Shown one piece after another: positions 36,519 through 44,967 of a stretch of 64,000 bases of DNA. Every line of letters starts with the position of its first letter. The stretch's first letter is position 1. Location of the stretch: the NCBI GenBank assembly GCA_963824475.1, contig CAWGPR010000009.1, forward strand, positions 310,001 through 374,000, given 5' to 3'. Source of the DNA: Roseiarcus sp963824475. GTDB taxonomy: Bacteria > Pseudomonadota > Alphaproteobacteria > Rhizobiales > Beijerinckiaceae. Below the pieces are notes generated by a model. The model was not told the origin of the DNA. It saw only the letters and a program-made list of their open reading frames with translations, and did no database searches. The position numbers and the translations under genes are program-made.

Positions 36519-37997
36519 ATGAACGGACCAGAGAAGTCGGACTCGCCCATAGTAGCAGTGAAGCCTGCGAACGAAGCGGTGCGCGCCGCCGAGGAGCAAG
36601 TGGAGCCAAGGGGCGGGACCAAGGAGAATGCGGACCAGCAAACCACGGTCCGGACGCAGAGCCGGGAAGCCGTGTCACATGCGCAGGCTCGCATACGAGA
36701 GGCTGTAACCAGGAATAGAACGCAGCCGCTGACCACGCTTCTGCATCATGTCAGCGTCGATGTTTTGCGAGCGGGGTTCTTCGGACTGAACAAGACCGCC
36801 GCGCCAGGCATCGATGGGGTGACATGGACGCAATACGAGGAGGGCTTGGAGGCAAACCTCCAAAACCTTCACGCACGCGTGCATGCGGGAGCATATCGAG
36901 CGCTGGCCTCCCGTCGACGGTATATTCCGAAGGCGGATGGGCGGCGTCGGCCGCTGGGTATTGCTGCGCTGGAGGATAAAATTGTCCAAGCGGCAGTGGC
37001 GGCGATCCTGACGCCTATCTACGAGGCGGAGTTCTTGGGGTTCAGCTACGGGTTCCGGCCTGAGCGTGGACAGCACGATGCGCTGGACGCGCTCGCGTAC
37101 GGGCTGGGGAAGCGGCGGATCAATTGGGTCCTCGACGCGGATATCCGGTCGTTCTTCGACACGATCAGCCACGCATGGCTGATACAGTTCATTGAGCATC
37201 GGATCGGCGATCGGCGGATTGTCAGGCTGATCCGCAAATGGTTGGCGGCAGGGGTGCTTGAGGAGGGCCGAAAGATCAAGACGGTGGAGGGGACGCCGCA
37301 AGGCGCGGTAATTTCGCCGCTGCTCGCGAATGTCTACCTGCATTACGTCTACGATCTCTGGGTTTGCCAATGGCGGCAACGTCAAACGACGGGCGATATG
37401 ATTGTCGTGCGCTATGCGGACGACACGATTGTCGGCTTCGAGCACCAGGACGACGCGACAAGGTTTCTTGAAGACCTCTCAGCGCGCATGGCCGATTTCG
37501 AACTCGGCCTCCATCCCGAAAAGACGAGGCTCATCGAGTTCGGCAGGAAGGCGATTGCCACCCGCCGCGCCCGAGGTCTCGGCAAGCCGGAGACGTTCGA
37601 CTTCCTTGGGTTCACGCACTATTGCGCGACCCGACGAAGCGGCGGCGGCTTCGTGTTGGGAAGGACGCCAGTTCGCAAGCGGATGCGGGCGAAGCTGAGA
37701 CAAATCAAGGAACAGCTCAAGGCGACCCGCCACGACGGCGTCGAGGCGCAAGGCAAATGGCTTGCCCAGGTGCTTCGCGGCTGGCTGGCCTACTACGCCG
37801 TGCCGATGAGCGCGCCGGCGATCACGGCGTTCCGGCACCATCTGGTCGATCGTTGGCTCCACGCCATCCGGCGGCGGGGACAGAAGCATCGGCTCGCATG
37901 GCCGCGAATGAAGGTAATCGCCAATCGTTACCTGCCGTATCCGCGCATCCAGCATCCGTGGCCGGAACAGCGGTTTCTCGTCAATCATCCGAGGTAG
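36519..37997 (+). CDS. ltrA: Group II intron reverse transcriptase/maturase
   Basis: The 492-residue protein helps splicing and retromobility of its intron. The RT fingers and palm show KTAAPGIDGVTWTQYEEGLE, YRALASRRRYIPKADGRRRP, FLGFSYGFRPERGQHDALDA, the catalytic YADD in VVRYADDTIVGF, and GTPQGAVISPLLANVYLHY. The maturase X region has GWLAYYAVP. The protein ends shortly after, with no HNH endonuclease, as in the endonuclease-less classes. ATG 36519 follows the 5' ribozyme domains; a TTG at 36477 is in frame. It appears intact. Confidence 0.93.
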   Translation: MNGPEKSDSPIVAVKPANEAVRAAEEQVEPRGGTKENADQQTTVRTQSREAVSHAQARIREAVTRNRTQPLTTLLHHVSVDVLRAGFFGLNKTAAPGIDGVTWTQYEEGLEANLQNLHARVHAGAYRALASRRRYIPKADGRRRPLGIAALEDKIVQAAVAAILTPIYEAEFLGFSYGFRPERGQHDALDALAYGLGKRRINWVLDADIRSFFDTISHAWLIQFIEHRIGDRRIVRLIRKWLAAGVLEEGRKIKTVEGTPQGAVISPLLANVYLHYVYDLWVCQWRQRQTTGDMIVVRYADDTIVGFEHQDDATRFLEDLSARMADFELGLHPEKTRLIEFGRKAIATRRARGLGKPETFDFLGFTHYCATRRSGGGFVLGRTPVRKRMRAKLRQIKEQLKATRHDGVEAQGKWLAQVLRGWLAYYAVPMSAPAITAFRHHLVDRWLHAIRRRGQKHRLAWPRMKVIANRYLPYPRIQHPWPEQRFLVNHPR

Positions 37998-38031
37998 GAG
38001 CCCGGTGCGGTAGCGCCGCACGCCGGGATCT
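37998..38031 (+). ncRNA. Domain V of group II intron 1
   Basis: The 34-nt hairpin begins GAGCCCGGTGCGGTAGCGCC and ends CGCCGGGATCT. It has the catalytic AGC triad region at the base and a GNRA-like GTAG apex, and it starts on the base after the maturase stop codon. This is the active-site helix of the ribozyme. Confidence 0.88.
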
Positions 38032-38032
38032 G

Positions 38033-38864
38033 GTGCAGCGAGGCTAGCTGCCATTCTAGCGGGTGAAAGTCCCGCCAACAGAAGGAGTTCAGACCACTGT
38101 TGTAGTGATATCCAGCGGCAGGAAAGGTGACTGACCTGCTGGAAGCCTGGAAGTAAAAGTCCTCTGAGGCTGGGGAGACCTGGTCTGATCCGTCACAGGA
38201 GGGCGAGCAACCTGACAGGCCGTAGCGAAAGTGAATCGAGAAGCCCTGAAATACGTGCCCTGCGTGAAACGGATCGCAGGATCAACGGGAGTGCCGAGCT
38301 GTTCAGATCCCGGCGAAGGCCATGCTCGGCATCGGAGACTGAACGATGACGATGACGAGACTCCCCGGGGTCATAGAGAGCGGCATGTTGGGAAGGAATG
38401 GACAGCGAAAGCCCGGAACCACTCGTGGGTCGCCTAGGCGCTCCCGCACAGCGAAGGCATCGCATATAAGCCGCCATGCGGCGAAGTTGCGATGTGCCGG
38501 CGAGTGGGGCGGATGGGGCCGATTAAGTGATGACGGAACGGGACAGAACAACCCGATCCCGAGCGAGGGCCTCTGGGGCGGAGGATCACCCAACCTCCGC
38601 GGCGGTGCATCGGCGAGCAACCAATCCCGACACTGAGCGGGATATCGACGTTGTCACGTGATGCACGAAGGGCGAATGCAAACCGAATCGATCGTCAGTG
38701 TACGCCGGGAGCAGGCTTGAGCAGACAAACGATCCGGGAAGGCATCGCCTGACAGGCCAGCCTTTCAGCCGTACTGGGGAAAACCCGCCGTACGGAATGT
38801 TAGGGGGGATTGAGGAAACGTCGGCATCATTCGAAGCCCGGTCCGCGCCTCAATCCTACCCGAC
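38033..38864 (+). mobile_element. Group II intron 2, ORF-less, inside intron 1
   Basis: The 5' end reads GTGCAGCGAGGCTAGCTGCC. The body contains long stretches typical of chloroplast-like bacterial introns (CGGGTGAAAGTCCCGCC, CAGGAGGGCGAGCAACCTGA, CGAAAGTGAATCGAG). Domain V is near 38767-38799 (GCCGTAC and CCGTACGG around GGGGAAAACCC). Domain VI is GGATTGAGG paired with CCTCAATCC, with the bulged A of CCTACCC and the 3' end GAC. There is no RT gene in its 832 bp, so splicing or mobility would depend on a maturase in trans. Exact removal restores the domain V-VI linker of intron 1. Confidence 0.82.
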
Positions 38865-38949
38865 TGCGGGGGGCGGCCAGCAATGGCCGTCCCTACCGCG
38901 ACCCCCCCCGCTCCACGGCATCGATGTGCCACAACGTGGTCGTCGGTGA

Positions 38950-39156
38950 ACGCCTCAACTGAGAGGAGTCTTCCAGGCTCAGCCGCTCGGGCGACTTGGC
39001 AAAATACCGGCTGAATTTCGAGACCGCGCTGACGTAGGATCGCTGCGTCGCTGGCGACATGTTGCGGACCGTCATGTCCTCGATCATGCGGCGGGAAGAG
39101 GGCTCAACTGGGCCATCGGTAATTCCTGTCTGAGGGATGGGCTTCAACATCCACAT
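38950..39156 (-). pseudogene. Tyrosine recombinase N-terminal stump
   Basis: The minus-strand frame from 39156 reads RRMIEDMTVRNMSPATQRSY, then VSAVSKFSRYFAKSPERLSL. This is the SAM-like N-terminal DNA-binding domain of integrases that accompany IS91-type elements. It loses similarity after LSLED, shortly before the 3' end of the group II intron. The catalytic domain is absent. Confidence 0.7.
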
Positions 39157-39385
39157 CGTCTCACCCCCGAAACGCCCGCATCGCCGGCCGTGAGCCTGAC
39201 ATGAAGTCTGTCGGAAAGCCGGATGCGGCAAATCCGCGCGTCCGGGCTGACGAGCGGGGAAGGGAAACGGAGCGATTGGCCCAGCCTCAAGCCGCCGCGC
39301 CCTTCCTCAACTCTACAATCCCTTAAACCCTTCCAAAGCGCTCCCATGGCGGGGCGAGAGCGGTCTCGTGGCCGCACTGGTGACT

Positions 39386-40039
39386 TTATTTCTCCACCGA
39401 AGCTTCAATTGCCGGGATCGTCAGGCGACGAAACATCGAGTCGACTTGCGCAGGCGTCAACGCTGTTTTGCGCTCAAGCCACCAAGTCAGGATCGACATC
39501 AAGGCTCCCACCACGAACTGAACGAGGGCGCTTCGCGGAACGTCCTGTCGTCTTGTCCGCGGCATCATCTCGGCCAATTCCTGGCGCACCAGATCCGACA
39601 GCAATGCGTGCATGCGCGCGATCATGATCGCGCCACCACGCTCCCCAACCAGGGCGCGGTAGATGTCGCGATAGTCTTGGGCATGTTCGAAAAGGGCCAG
39701 ACTGAAGCCGAGGCCCCGCTCTGAGATGCTCCCCTTGCGCGCTAGCGCCGCCCCCTGGCGGGCGGTCAACACGGCGCGAAGCTCCGTCATTTCAGCGGTG
39801 AGCAGATCCTCCTTGCTGAGGTAATGGGCGTAGAAGGTCGAGCGTCCGACATTGGCGCGATCGGTGACGTCCTTGATCGTGACCGCCTCGTAGCCCTTTT
39901 CGAGAACCAGCGAAATCAGCGCCTTGTGAAGCGCTTCACGGGTGCGCTGGACACGACGGTCTTCTTTCCTGCCTGGGGACCCTTTTTGGTCATTCTCCGC
40001 AATATGCTCGTTTCTGGACATTTCGCATCGGGAGTTCAT
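39386..40039 (-). CDS. TetR-family regulator
   Basis: The 217-residue protein has HTH segments RTREALHKALISLVLEKGYE, then TIKDVTDRANVGRSTFYAHY and LSKEDLLTAEM, and a C-terminal TetR_C domain (FVVGALMSILTWWLERKTAL). It is divergent from the membrane methyltransferase gene at 40109, with about 70 bp between. ATG 40021 is an in-frame alternative start. It probably controls the two-gene unit at 40109-41764. Confidence 0.85.
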   Translation of the reverse strand: MNSRCEMSRNEHIAENDQKGSPGRKEDRRVQRTREALHKALISLVLEKGYEAVTIKDVTDRANVGRSTFYAHYLSKEDLLTAEMTELRAVLTARQGAALARKGSISERGLGFSLALFEHAQDYRDIYRALVGERGGAIMIARMHALLSDLVRQELAEMMPRTRRQDVPRSALVQFVVGALMSILTWWLERKTALTPAQVDSMFRRLTIPAIEASVEK

Positions 40040-40108
40040 TCAAAGCGTTCGGGACATAGTGTTCAATAACATTGCCTTGTCCAGAAATCCCCCGCAGGGA
40101 GAGCATTT

Positions 40109-41068
40109 ATGGCGCAGCACGGTTCACACACCCACAGCCATATGTGGCTCGTGGGGGTCCTTGGTCTGTCCGCCGGGCTCTTGCTCCTGATCTACGTGCC
40201 GTCCCTCCCCGCGGTCTCGCGTACGCTGCTTTTCTTTGCGGGCTTTCATCTGGTGGGGGCCGTCGTGCTCGGCGCATCCCTTTACGTCATGGCGGGCAAC
40301 AAACTCATGCGCCAACTTCATGGCCGCCAAGCGATCCGGTTCGACTTCGGCTGGACGCCGGCCTGGACGTATGGACCTTGGATTGCAGCGCTCATCGTCA
40401 TGGCGGCCGCCGTCGCGCTTCAGCTCGTCGCGTCGGCTTGGTGGCCGCTCGCCATGTTGCTCGTGTTGCTCGCGGCAAGCTTCTTTGCCGGCGGGCTCGT
40501 CACGCGCGCCAGTAGCCGGTACGCCGATGCCGTCTTGCCCATGGTGGACCTTCTGCCGGCAGATGACGGCATCGTCCTCGATGGCGGGTGTGGAGGCGGC
40601 CGCACCACAGTGGCCCTCGGACGCGCCCTTCGAAATGCACACATCGTGGCACTCGATCGCTTCAATTCGGATTACATCGAGTTCGGGGGCAAGCCGCTGC
40701 TCCAACAGAACCTCCGGCTTGCCAACCTCACCGAGAGGGTTGAGATCAGGCCGGGTGATCTTACGGCGTTGCCCTTTGAGGATGTGAGTTTCGACGCCGC
40801 TGTGAGCGCCCATGCCATCGACCACCTTGGATCACAAACAGAAACCGGACTGTCCGAGATCTTGCGTGTGCTCAAGCCCGGTGGGCGGTTTCTCCTGATC
40901 GTGTGGGTACCCGGCTGGACGATGTTTGCGGTTGCCAATGTCCTGTCCTTGTTCCTGTCGTCGAAGCGCAAGTGGCGTCGCCTCGCGAAAAGCGTCGGCT
41001 TTACGATCCACGACGAAGGTACGTTCAACGGCAACTGGTTCGCCGTCCTGCAGAAGCCGGAGGCGTGA
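40109..41068 (+). CDS. Membrane-anchored SAM methyltransferase
   Basis: The 319-residue protein starts with a His-rich N-terminus (MAQHGSHTHSHMW) and three to four membrane spans (LVGVLGLSAGLLLLIYV, AGFHLVGAVVLGASLYVMAG, the AALIVMAAAVALQLVASAW stretch). A class I methyltransferase domain follows, with motif I VLDGGCGGGRTTVALG, VALDRF, and the later motifs FEDVSFDAAVSAHAIDHL and LKPGGRFLLIVWV. It likely modifies a membrane-associated substrate at the cytosolic face. Its stop is directly followed by the ATG of a His-rich membrane protein, so they act in one operon. Confidence 0.84.
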   Translation: MAQHGSHTHSHMWLVGVLGLSAGLLLLIYVPSLPAVSRTLLFFAGFHLVGAVVLGASLYVMAGNKLMRQLHGRQAIRFDFGWTPAWTYGPWIAALIVMAAAVALQLVASAWWPLAMLLVLLAASFFAGGLVTRASSRYADAVLPMVDLLPADDGIVLDGGCGGGRTTVALGRALRNAHIVALDRFNSDYIEFGGKPLLQQNLRLANLTERVEIRPGDLTALPFEDVSFDAAVSAHAIDHLGSQTETGLSEILRVLKPGGRFLLIVWVPGWTMFAVANVLSLFLSSKRKWRRLAKSVGFTIHDEGTFNGNWFAVLQKPEA

Positions 41069-41764
41069 ATGATCACGGAGCCGCAGCTATTGCTTGTAGG
41101 CACCGTCGGGACCGTTGGCGTTTTACACACGATGGTGCCGGATCACTGGCTGCCGATCACGGTGGTGGCGCGCCAGCGGGGATGGTCGAAGAGGCAAACG
41201 GCGCAAGCTGCCCTTCAAGCCGGGACGGGACACGTCCTCTCGACGCTTGCGATTGCCGCGGTCGTGTGGATCGCCGGCGCTATGCTTGCGGCTCGCTTCG
41301 GTACGCTGATCGATACGTTATCGAGCATCGCCCTCGTTGCTTTCGGGATGGGGATCGCGATTTCCTCCTGGCACGAAACGCATCATCATGGGAATCACCA
41401 CCATCATCATGGCCATGCAGACGGAGACGGTGCAGTTCGCGATCATTCCGGAACAATAGCCAACGCAACTGATAAGCGTCAGCAGCGAAGTCGCACCGCT
41501 CTTCTTTTGATCCTCGGTTCGTCGCCAATGGTTGAGGGGATTCCGGCTTTCTTTCCCGCAAGCAAGTACGGCGCCAGCCTGATTGCCGTCATGGCGGCCG
41601 TGTTCGGTATTAGCACCATCGCCACCTATGTGCTGCTTTGCGTGTCTTCTACCGCGGGTCTGCAGCAGTTGCGCTTCGCCGCGTTCGATCGATACGGAGA
41701 GTTTCTAAGCGGCACAGTCATCGCGCTCGTCGGTCTCATCTTTTGGGTCTGGCCACTCAAGTGA
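41069..41764 (+). CDS. His-rich membrane transport-like protein
   Basis: The 231-residue protein has about six membrane spans. The region TMVPDHWLPITVVARQRGWS and the motif GTGHVLSTLAIAAVVW resemble the HupE/RcnA/NicO-like cation exporter and the LysE/TauE surroundings. The central hydrophilic loop is very His-rich (HETHHHGNHHHHHGHADGD), and the second half has LLILGSSPMVEGIPAFFPAS. A role in divalent metal handling is inferred from the His loop. There is no spacer between its ATG and the preceding stop. Confidence 0.75.
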   Translation: MITEPQLLLVGTVGTVGVLHTMVPDHWLPITVVARQRGWSKRQTAQAALQAGTGHVLSTLAIAAVVWIAGAMLAARFGTLIDTLSSIALVAFGMGIAISSWHETHHHGNHHHHHGHADGDGAVRDHSGTIANATDKRQQRSRTALLLILGSSPMVEGIPAFFPASKYGASLIAVMAAVFGISTIATYVLLCVSSTAGLQQLRFAAFDRYGEFLSGTVIALVGLIFWVWPLK

Positions 41765-41929
41765 ACAATAGCTCATCAAGAGCGTTGCGAAGTGACGTTG
41801 CCTCTCGTTGCGGCAGACGGGGTCCAGCTGCAGCAGGTGATCCTTGCACGGGCCGCAATCCGTTAGCCGCCTCAACTTGAATTCGGGGCCCGGCGGCCGC
41901 GCGTCGATTGACCCGAACGACCGCGGAGA

Positions 41930-42240
41930 CCATTCAAGATACGTCCAGTTTCGCCGGCCCGCGCGAGTTCGCCGCCTTTCTCGGGCTGACGCCCAAGCAG
42001 AACTCTTCTGGCGGCAAGCCGAAGCTCGGGCGCATTTCGAAGATGGGCAACCGGAACTTGCGCAAACTGCTGGTCGTGGGCGCGCATGCGGTGCTGTTTC
42101 ACCGCAAGCCACATACCGACCCGATGCGGACGTGGGCGAAGAGGCTGATCGAGAAAAAACCCTTCAAGCTTGTCGCCGATGCGCTCGCCAACAAGATGGC
42201 GCGCATCGCCTTTTGCGATCCTGCGCGGCAAGACAGTCTA
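41930..42240 (+). pseudogene. IS110-family transposase, C-terminal stump
   Basis: The frame reads FAGPREFAAFLGLTPKQNSS, then GGKPKLGRISKMGNRNLRKL and ALANKMARIAF. This is the catalytic-Ser tail of a Transposase_20 domain. The RuvC-like half is missing. Its downstream non-coding sequence (about 42240-42500) looks like the tail of an IS110-type element, next to another IS1111-type element. Confidence 0.75.
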
Positions 42241-42598
42241 TCGGGAAATTCCGGCGTAAGGAGCGCCGGCTGGGTTCGCGGCTGAGGCTCGCCAAAGAGC
42301 CAAGGCGGCAGAGGAATCGAGGGTGACCATGAGGTGATGCGCAGGAAAGCGGATTGATCCTGAAGCCCGTGGCTTTGTCTGCGCAGTCAAGCGCGCTGGT
42401 CTGATCGGGGCAACGGATCAGCGGACAACATCAGGGCCGGCGGATCCTATTCTCCGCGAGAAAGGCCGAAGACATGACCGCACCCACGATCAGCGCAACG
42501 CTGAAAATAGCCCTTGATCAGCGGGCGACAATGGTATGGACCCCGCCCTCCCGGCGCGGGTTACCATCGGCCGCCAACCGCATCGAAGGAGAACTGTC

Positions 42599-43633
42599 AT
42601 GCAGATCGTTCGCATTGGCTTGGATCTGGCGAAATATGTCTTCGAAATTCATGGCGTCGACGCGCAGGGCAAGACGGTGGTGCGCAAGACGCTTCGCCGT
42701 CATGCCGTATCAACGTTTTTCGCCAACCTACCACCTTGCCTCGTCGGCATGGAGGCTTCGAACGGCGCACACTTTTGGGCGAAGGCGCTTTCTGAACTTG
42801 GTCACGACGTCCGGCTGATCAGTCCACAGTTCGTCACGCCCTATGTAAAGTCCAACAAGAACGACCGGAATGACGCGGAAGCTATCTGCGAGGCGGTCGG
42901 CCGTCCAAACATGCGCTTTGTGCCGGTCAAGTCCGCCGAACAGCTGGCGGTGCAGTCGGTTCATCGGATCCGCAGCCGCCTGGTCGCCAACCGCGTCAGG
43001 CTCGTCAATCAGGTCCGCGGTCTTCTCGGGGAGCACGGCATTGTCGTTGCAAAGGACATCGGCAATCTCAGGCGGGCCCTGGCGAGGATCGTCGGCGACA
43101 ATGAGGACCGCGCTCTCAACCCCCTGGTTCGCGCGCTCATGGAGGAGCTGCGGGAAGAACTGATCGAATTGGATGCACGGATTGCTGATTACGACCGAAA
43201 GATCCGAGAGCTCTATCGCAACAGCGAGATCTGCCAGCGTCTCGGCAAGGTCGAAGGGATCGGCGCTGTGACAGCGACAGCGCTGGTCGCTGCGGTCGGC
43301 GACCGAAGCTCGCTCAAGAACGGGCGTCAGTTTGCGGCGTGGCTTGGCCTTGTGCCAAAACAGCGATCGAGCGGCGGCCGCGCCAGATTATTCGGCATCA
43401 GTAAACGTGGAGACCGCTATCTGCGCACCTTGCTGATCCACGGCGCTCGCTCCGCGCTTGGGCGGGTTCGAGACAAGCAGGATCCAAGAAGCCTGTGGCT
43501 AGGCAGAATGCGGCAGCGGCGACACCCCAACATCGTCGCTGTCGCGCTCGCCAACAAGAATGCACGGATCGCCTGGAGCTTGCTCACCAGCGACAGCGTC
43601 TATGACGTCAGGCTTTCAGTTCGCGCAGCCTGA
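42599..43633 (+). CDS. IS110-family (IS1111-type) transposase
   Basis: The 344-residue DEDD transposase has an N-terminal RuvC-like domain with IVRIGLDLAKYVFEIHGVD, LVGMEASNGAHFWAKAL and NKNDRNDAEAICEAVG. A coiled-coil middle follows, then the Transposase_20 domain with LGKVEGIGAVTATALVAAVG and WLGLVPKQRSSGGRARLFGI (catalytic Ser), and SKRGDRYLRTLLIHGARSAL. ATG 42599 follows a good AAGGAGAA ribosome site. The gene appears intact. The element ends were not defined. Confidence 0.9.
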   Translation: MQIVRIGLDLAKYVFEIHGVDAQGKTVVRKTLRRHAVSTFFANLPPCLVGMEASNGAHFWAKALSELGHDVRLISPQFVTPYVKSNKNDRNDAEAICEAVGRPNMRFVPVKSAEQLAVQSVHRIRSRLVANRVRLVNQVRGLLGEHGIVVAKDIGNLRRALARIVGDNEDRALNPLVRALMEELREELIELDARIADYDRKIRELYRNSEICQRLGKVEGIGAVTATALVAAVGDRSSLKNGRQFAAWLGLVPKQRSSGGRARLFGISKRGDRYLRTLLIHGARSALGRVRDKQDPRSLWLGRMRQRRHPNIVAVALANKNARIAWSLLTSDSVYDVRLSVRAA

Positions 43634-43658
43634 AAGCAAAATCCTACGTGAAAGGGCC

Positions 43659-43940
43659 TCACCTACAATTGCAATCGATAGGCGGGAGATGGCGAAACGG
43701 GTCACCTCCGTCGCTTCCCGAACCTGGTGTCTGGACCGGCATGGCTTCGGCCAATGCCTTGGCGTCGTCGAGGTGGAAGCGCGCGAAAATCCATCGAGGC
43801 TCGCGGCAATGATCGATCAAGCCGCGTAACGAAGCCGGATATATGTCAGCAGTTGTGACCGTGAACCGTAGCTCGCTAAAATCGATTGCAATCGGGCGGG
43901 GTCCATATACATCCAGACATGACAAAGCCGTTTCGTCCAC
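43659..43940 (-). CDS. Hypothetical protein, uncertain
   Basis: A 93-codon frame contains protein-like sequence (ELRFTVTTADIYPASLRGLI, EPRWIFARFHLDDAKALAEA). I recognise no family. It lies between two IS elements, has no clear ribosome site, and could be a gene remnant. Confidence is low. Confidence 0.35.
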   Translation of the reverse strand: MDETALSCLDVYGPRPIAIDFSELRFTVTTADIYPASLRGLIDHCREPRWIFARFHLDDAKALAEAMPVQTPGSGSDGGDPFRHLPPIDCNCR

Positions 43941-43958
43941 TCAAACAATCTGCGATCC

Positions 43959-44840
43959 TAGGCCGTGTGGACGAATTTTGGAGAGATGGCGCTTTTGGGA
44001 TTCCCGCGGTGAATCAGGCATGATTCATAGGACTCCGACCGAATCGGAGGCCGGAGTCAATGTCGACAAAGATGGATGATGACGATTGGAAGCACACGCT
44101 TGCGGTGTTCCGCGCCTGCCTGCCTCGGCGCGGCCGGAAAGCCGAGGACGACCGCCGCTTCCTCGAGGCGCTTCATTTCTTCACCGTCGAGAACGTTCGC
44201 TGGCGCGCGCTGCCGGAGCGCTTCGGTCATTGGAACAGCGTGTGGAAGCGCTTCGATCGCTTGAGCAAGGCTGGCGTCTTCGAGGCCTTCTTCGACACGC
44301 TCGCGTCCATGAGCTCCACGGCGCATCTCCTTCAGATGTTCGACTCCACCGTCGTGCGCGCTCATGTATCGGCGGCTGGAGCAAAGGGGGGCAAGAAGGC
44401 CAGGCGCTCGGGCGCTCGCGTGGCGGCTTCACCACGAAAATTCACGCAAAATCGGACGCTTCCGGGGATATCATCGCCTTCGACCTGACCGGCGGCGAAG
44501 CCTTCGACGGGCGTCACTTCGAAACCCTGCTCGATATCGGGCCCGACATTCAGCCGCGCGCCGTCATCTGCGACAAAGGCTACGCCAGCAAGGCTAATCG
44601 GGACGCCGCGAGAGCGCGCGGCATCGCTCCGGTCATCCCCCACAAGGCGAACGAAAAGAACAAGCCAGCCTTCTTCGCACGCACCCTCTACAAAGCCCGC
44701 GCACGCATCGAGCAGGGCGTCGGACGGCTCAAGCGCTTCAAGCGCGTCGCGCTCCGCTGCGAAAAGACCGAACGAAACTTCAGATCAATCGTCAGCTTCG
44801 CCGCCGGCCTTTGCTTGATCAAATTCGTCCACACGGCCTA
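43959..44840 (+). mobile_element. IS5-family IS427-type element
   Basis: Both ends carry the inverted repeat CTAGGCCGTGTGGACGAATT (43958 onward, and 44841 backward). The bordering TA or CTAG is the short duplication typical of this group. The length is about 880 bp, and it carries one transposase made from two overlapping frames. Confidence 0.88.
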
Positions 44841-44841
44841 G
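44060..44841 (+). CDS. IS427-type transposase by -1 frameshift
   Basis: OrfA (44060-44488) contains the DUF4096-like start (VRWRALPERFGHWNSVWKRF) and the first catalytic Asp (QMFDSTVVRAH). The second frame gives GRSRGGFTTKIHAKSDASGD, the second Asp in AVICDKGYASKANRD, and the Glu in RARIEQGVGRLKRFKRVALR, ending at 44841. The frames meet at the slippery heptamer G-GGG-GGC (44386-44392) in the right phase for a -1 shift. The fused product is about 260 residues, as expected for the group. Confidence 0.88.
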
Positions 44842-44898
44842 TAGCGTGCTGCCGACAAATCGCCAAGCAGAACCTGCCGATGAGGATAAGCTGGCCGA

Positions 44899-44917
44899 CG
44901 CTTTCACATATGTGAAT
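44899..44917. promoter_or_regulatory. IclR-type operator, site 1
   Basis: CGCTTTCACATATGTGAAT contains the perfect palindrome TTCACATATGTGAA (44903-44916). The same 19 bp occur inverted at 49061-49079. A half-site-like ACGCTTTGTGAA follows at once. It is about 50 bp before the CoA-transferase start, in a position suiting control of that operon by the IclR protein at 48272. Confidence 0.7.
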
Positions 44918-44967
44918 ACGCTTTGTGAATTTATACGTATGCGGCCGAGCCTCATACATTGAGCGCC

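Larger units (their letters stand above)
36163..38902 (+). mobile_element. Group II intron 1, interrupted by intron 2
   Basis: The 5' end reads GTGCGCCGGGAGACCGGCAG. An intron-encoded protein is at 36519-37997. A 34-nt domain V (37998-38031) follows its stop codon directly. Domain VI (38865-38902) is a GC-rich hairpin with a bulged A in CCCTACCGC and the 3' end AC. The linker between domains V and VI contains an 832-bp second intron. Without it this intron is about 1.9 kb, a normal size. The 3' flank encodes an integrase stump on the minus strand. Confidence 0.85.

Noticed and set aside
38231..38636. Open frames within intron 2
   Set aside because: They are short and fall within group II ribozyme domains; none shows reverse transcriptase motifs.
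44903..44916. TTCACATATGTGAA as a CRP/FNR-type site
   Set aside because: The spacing does not fit CRP. The second exact copy beside the iclR gene makes an IclR operator the simpler reading.
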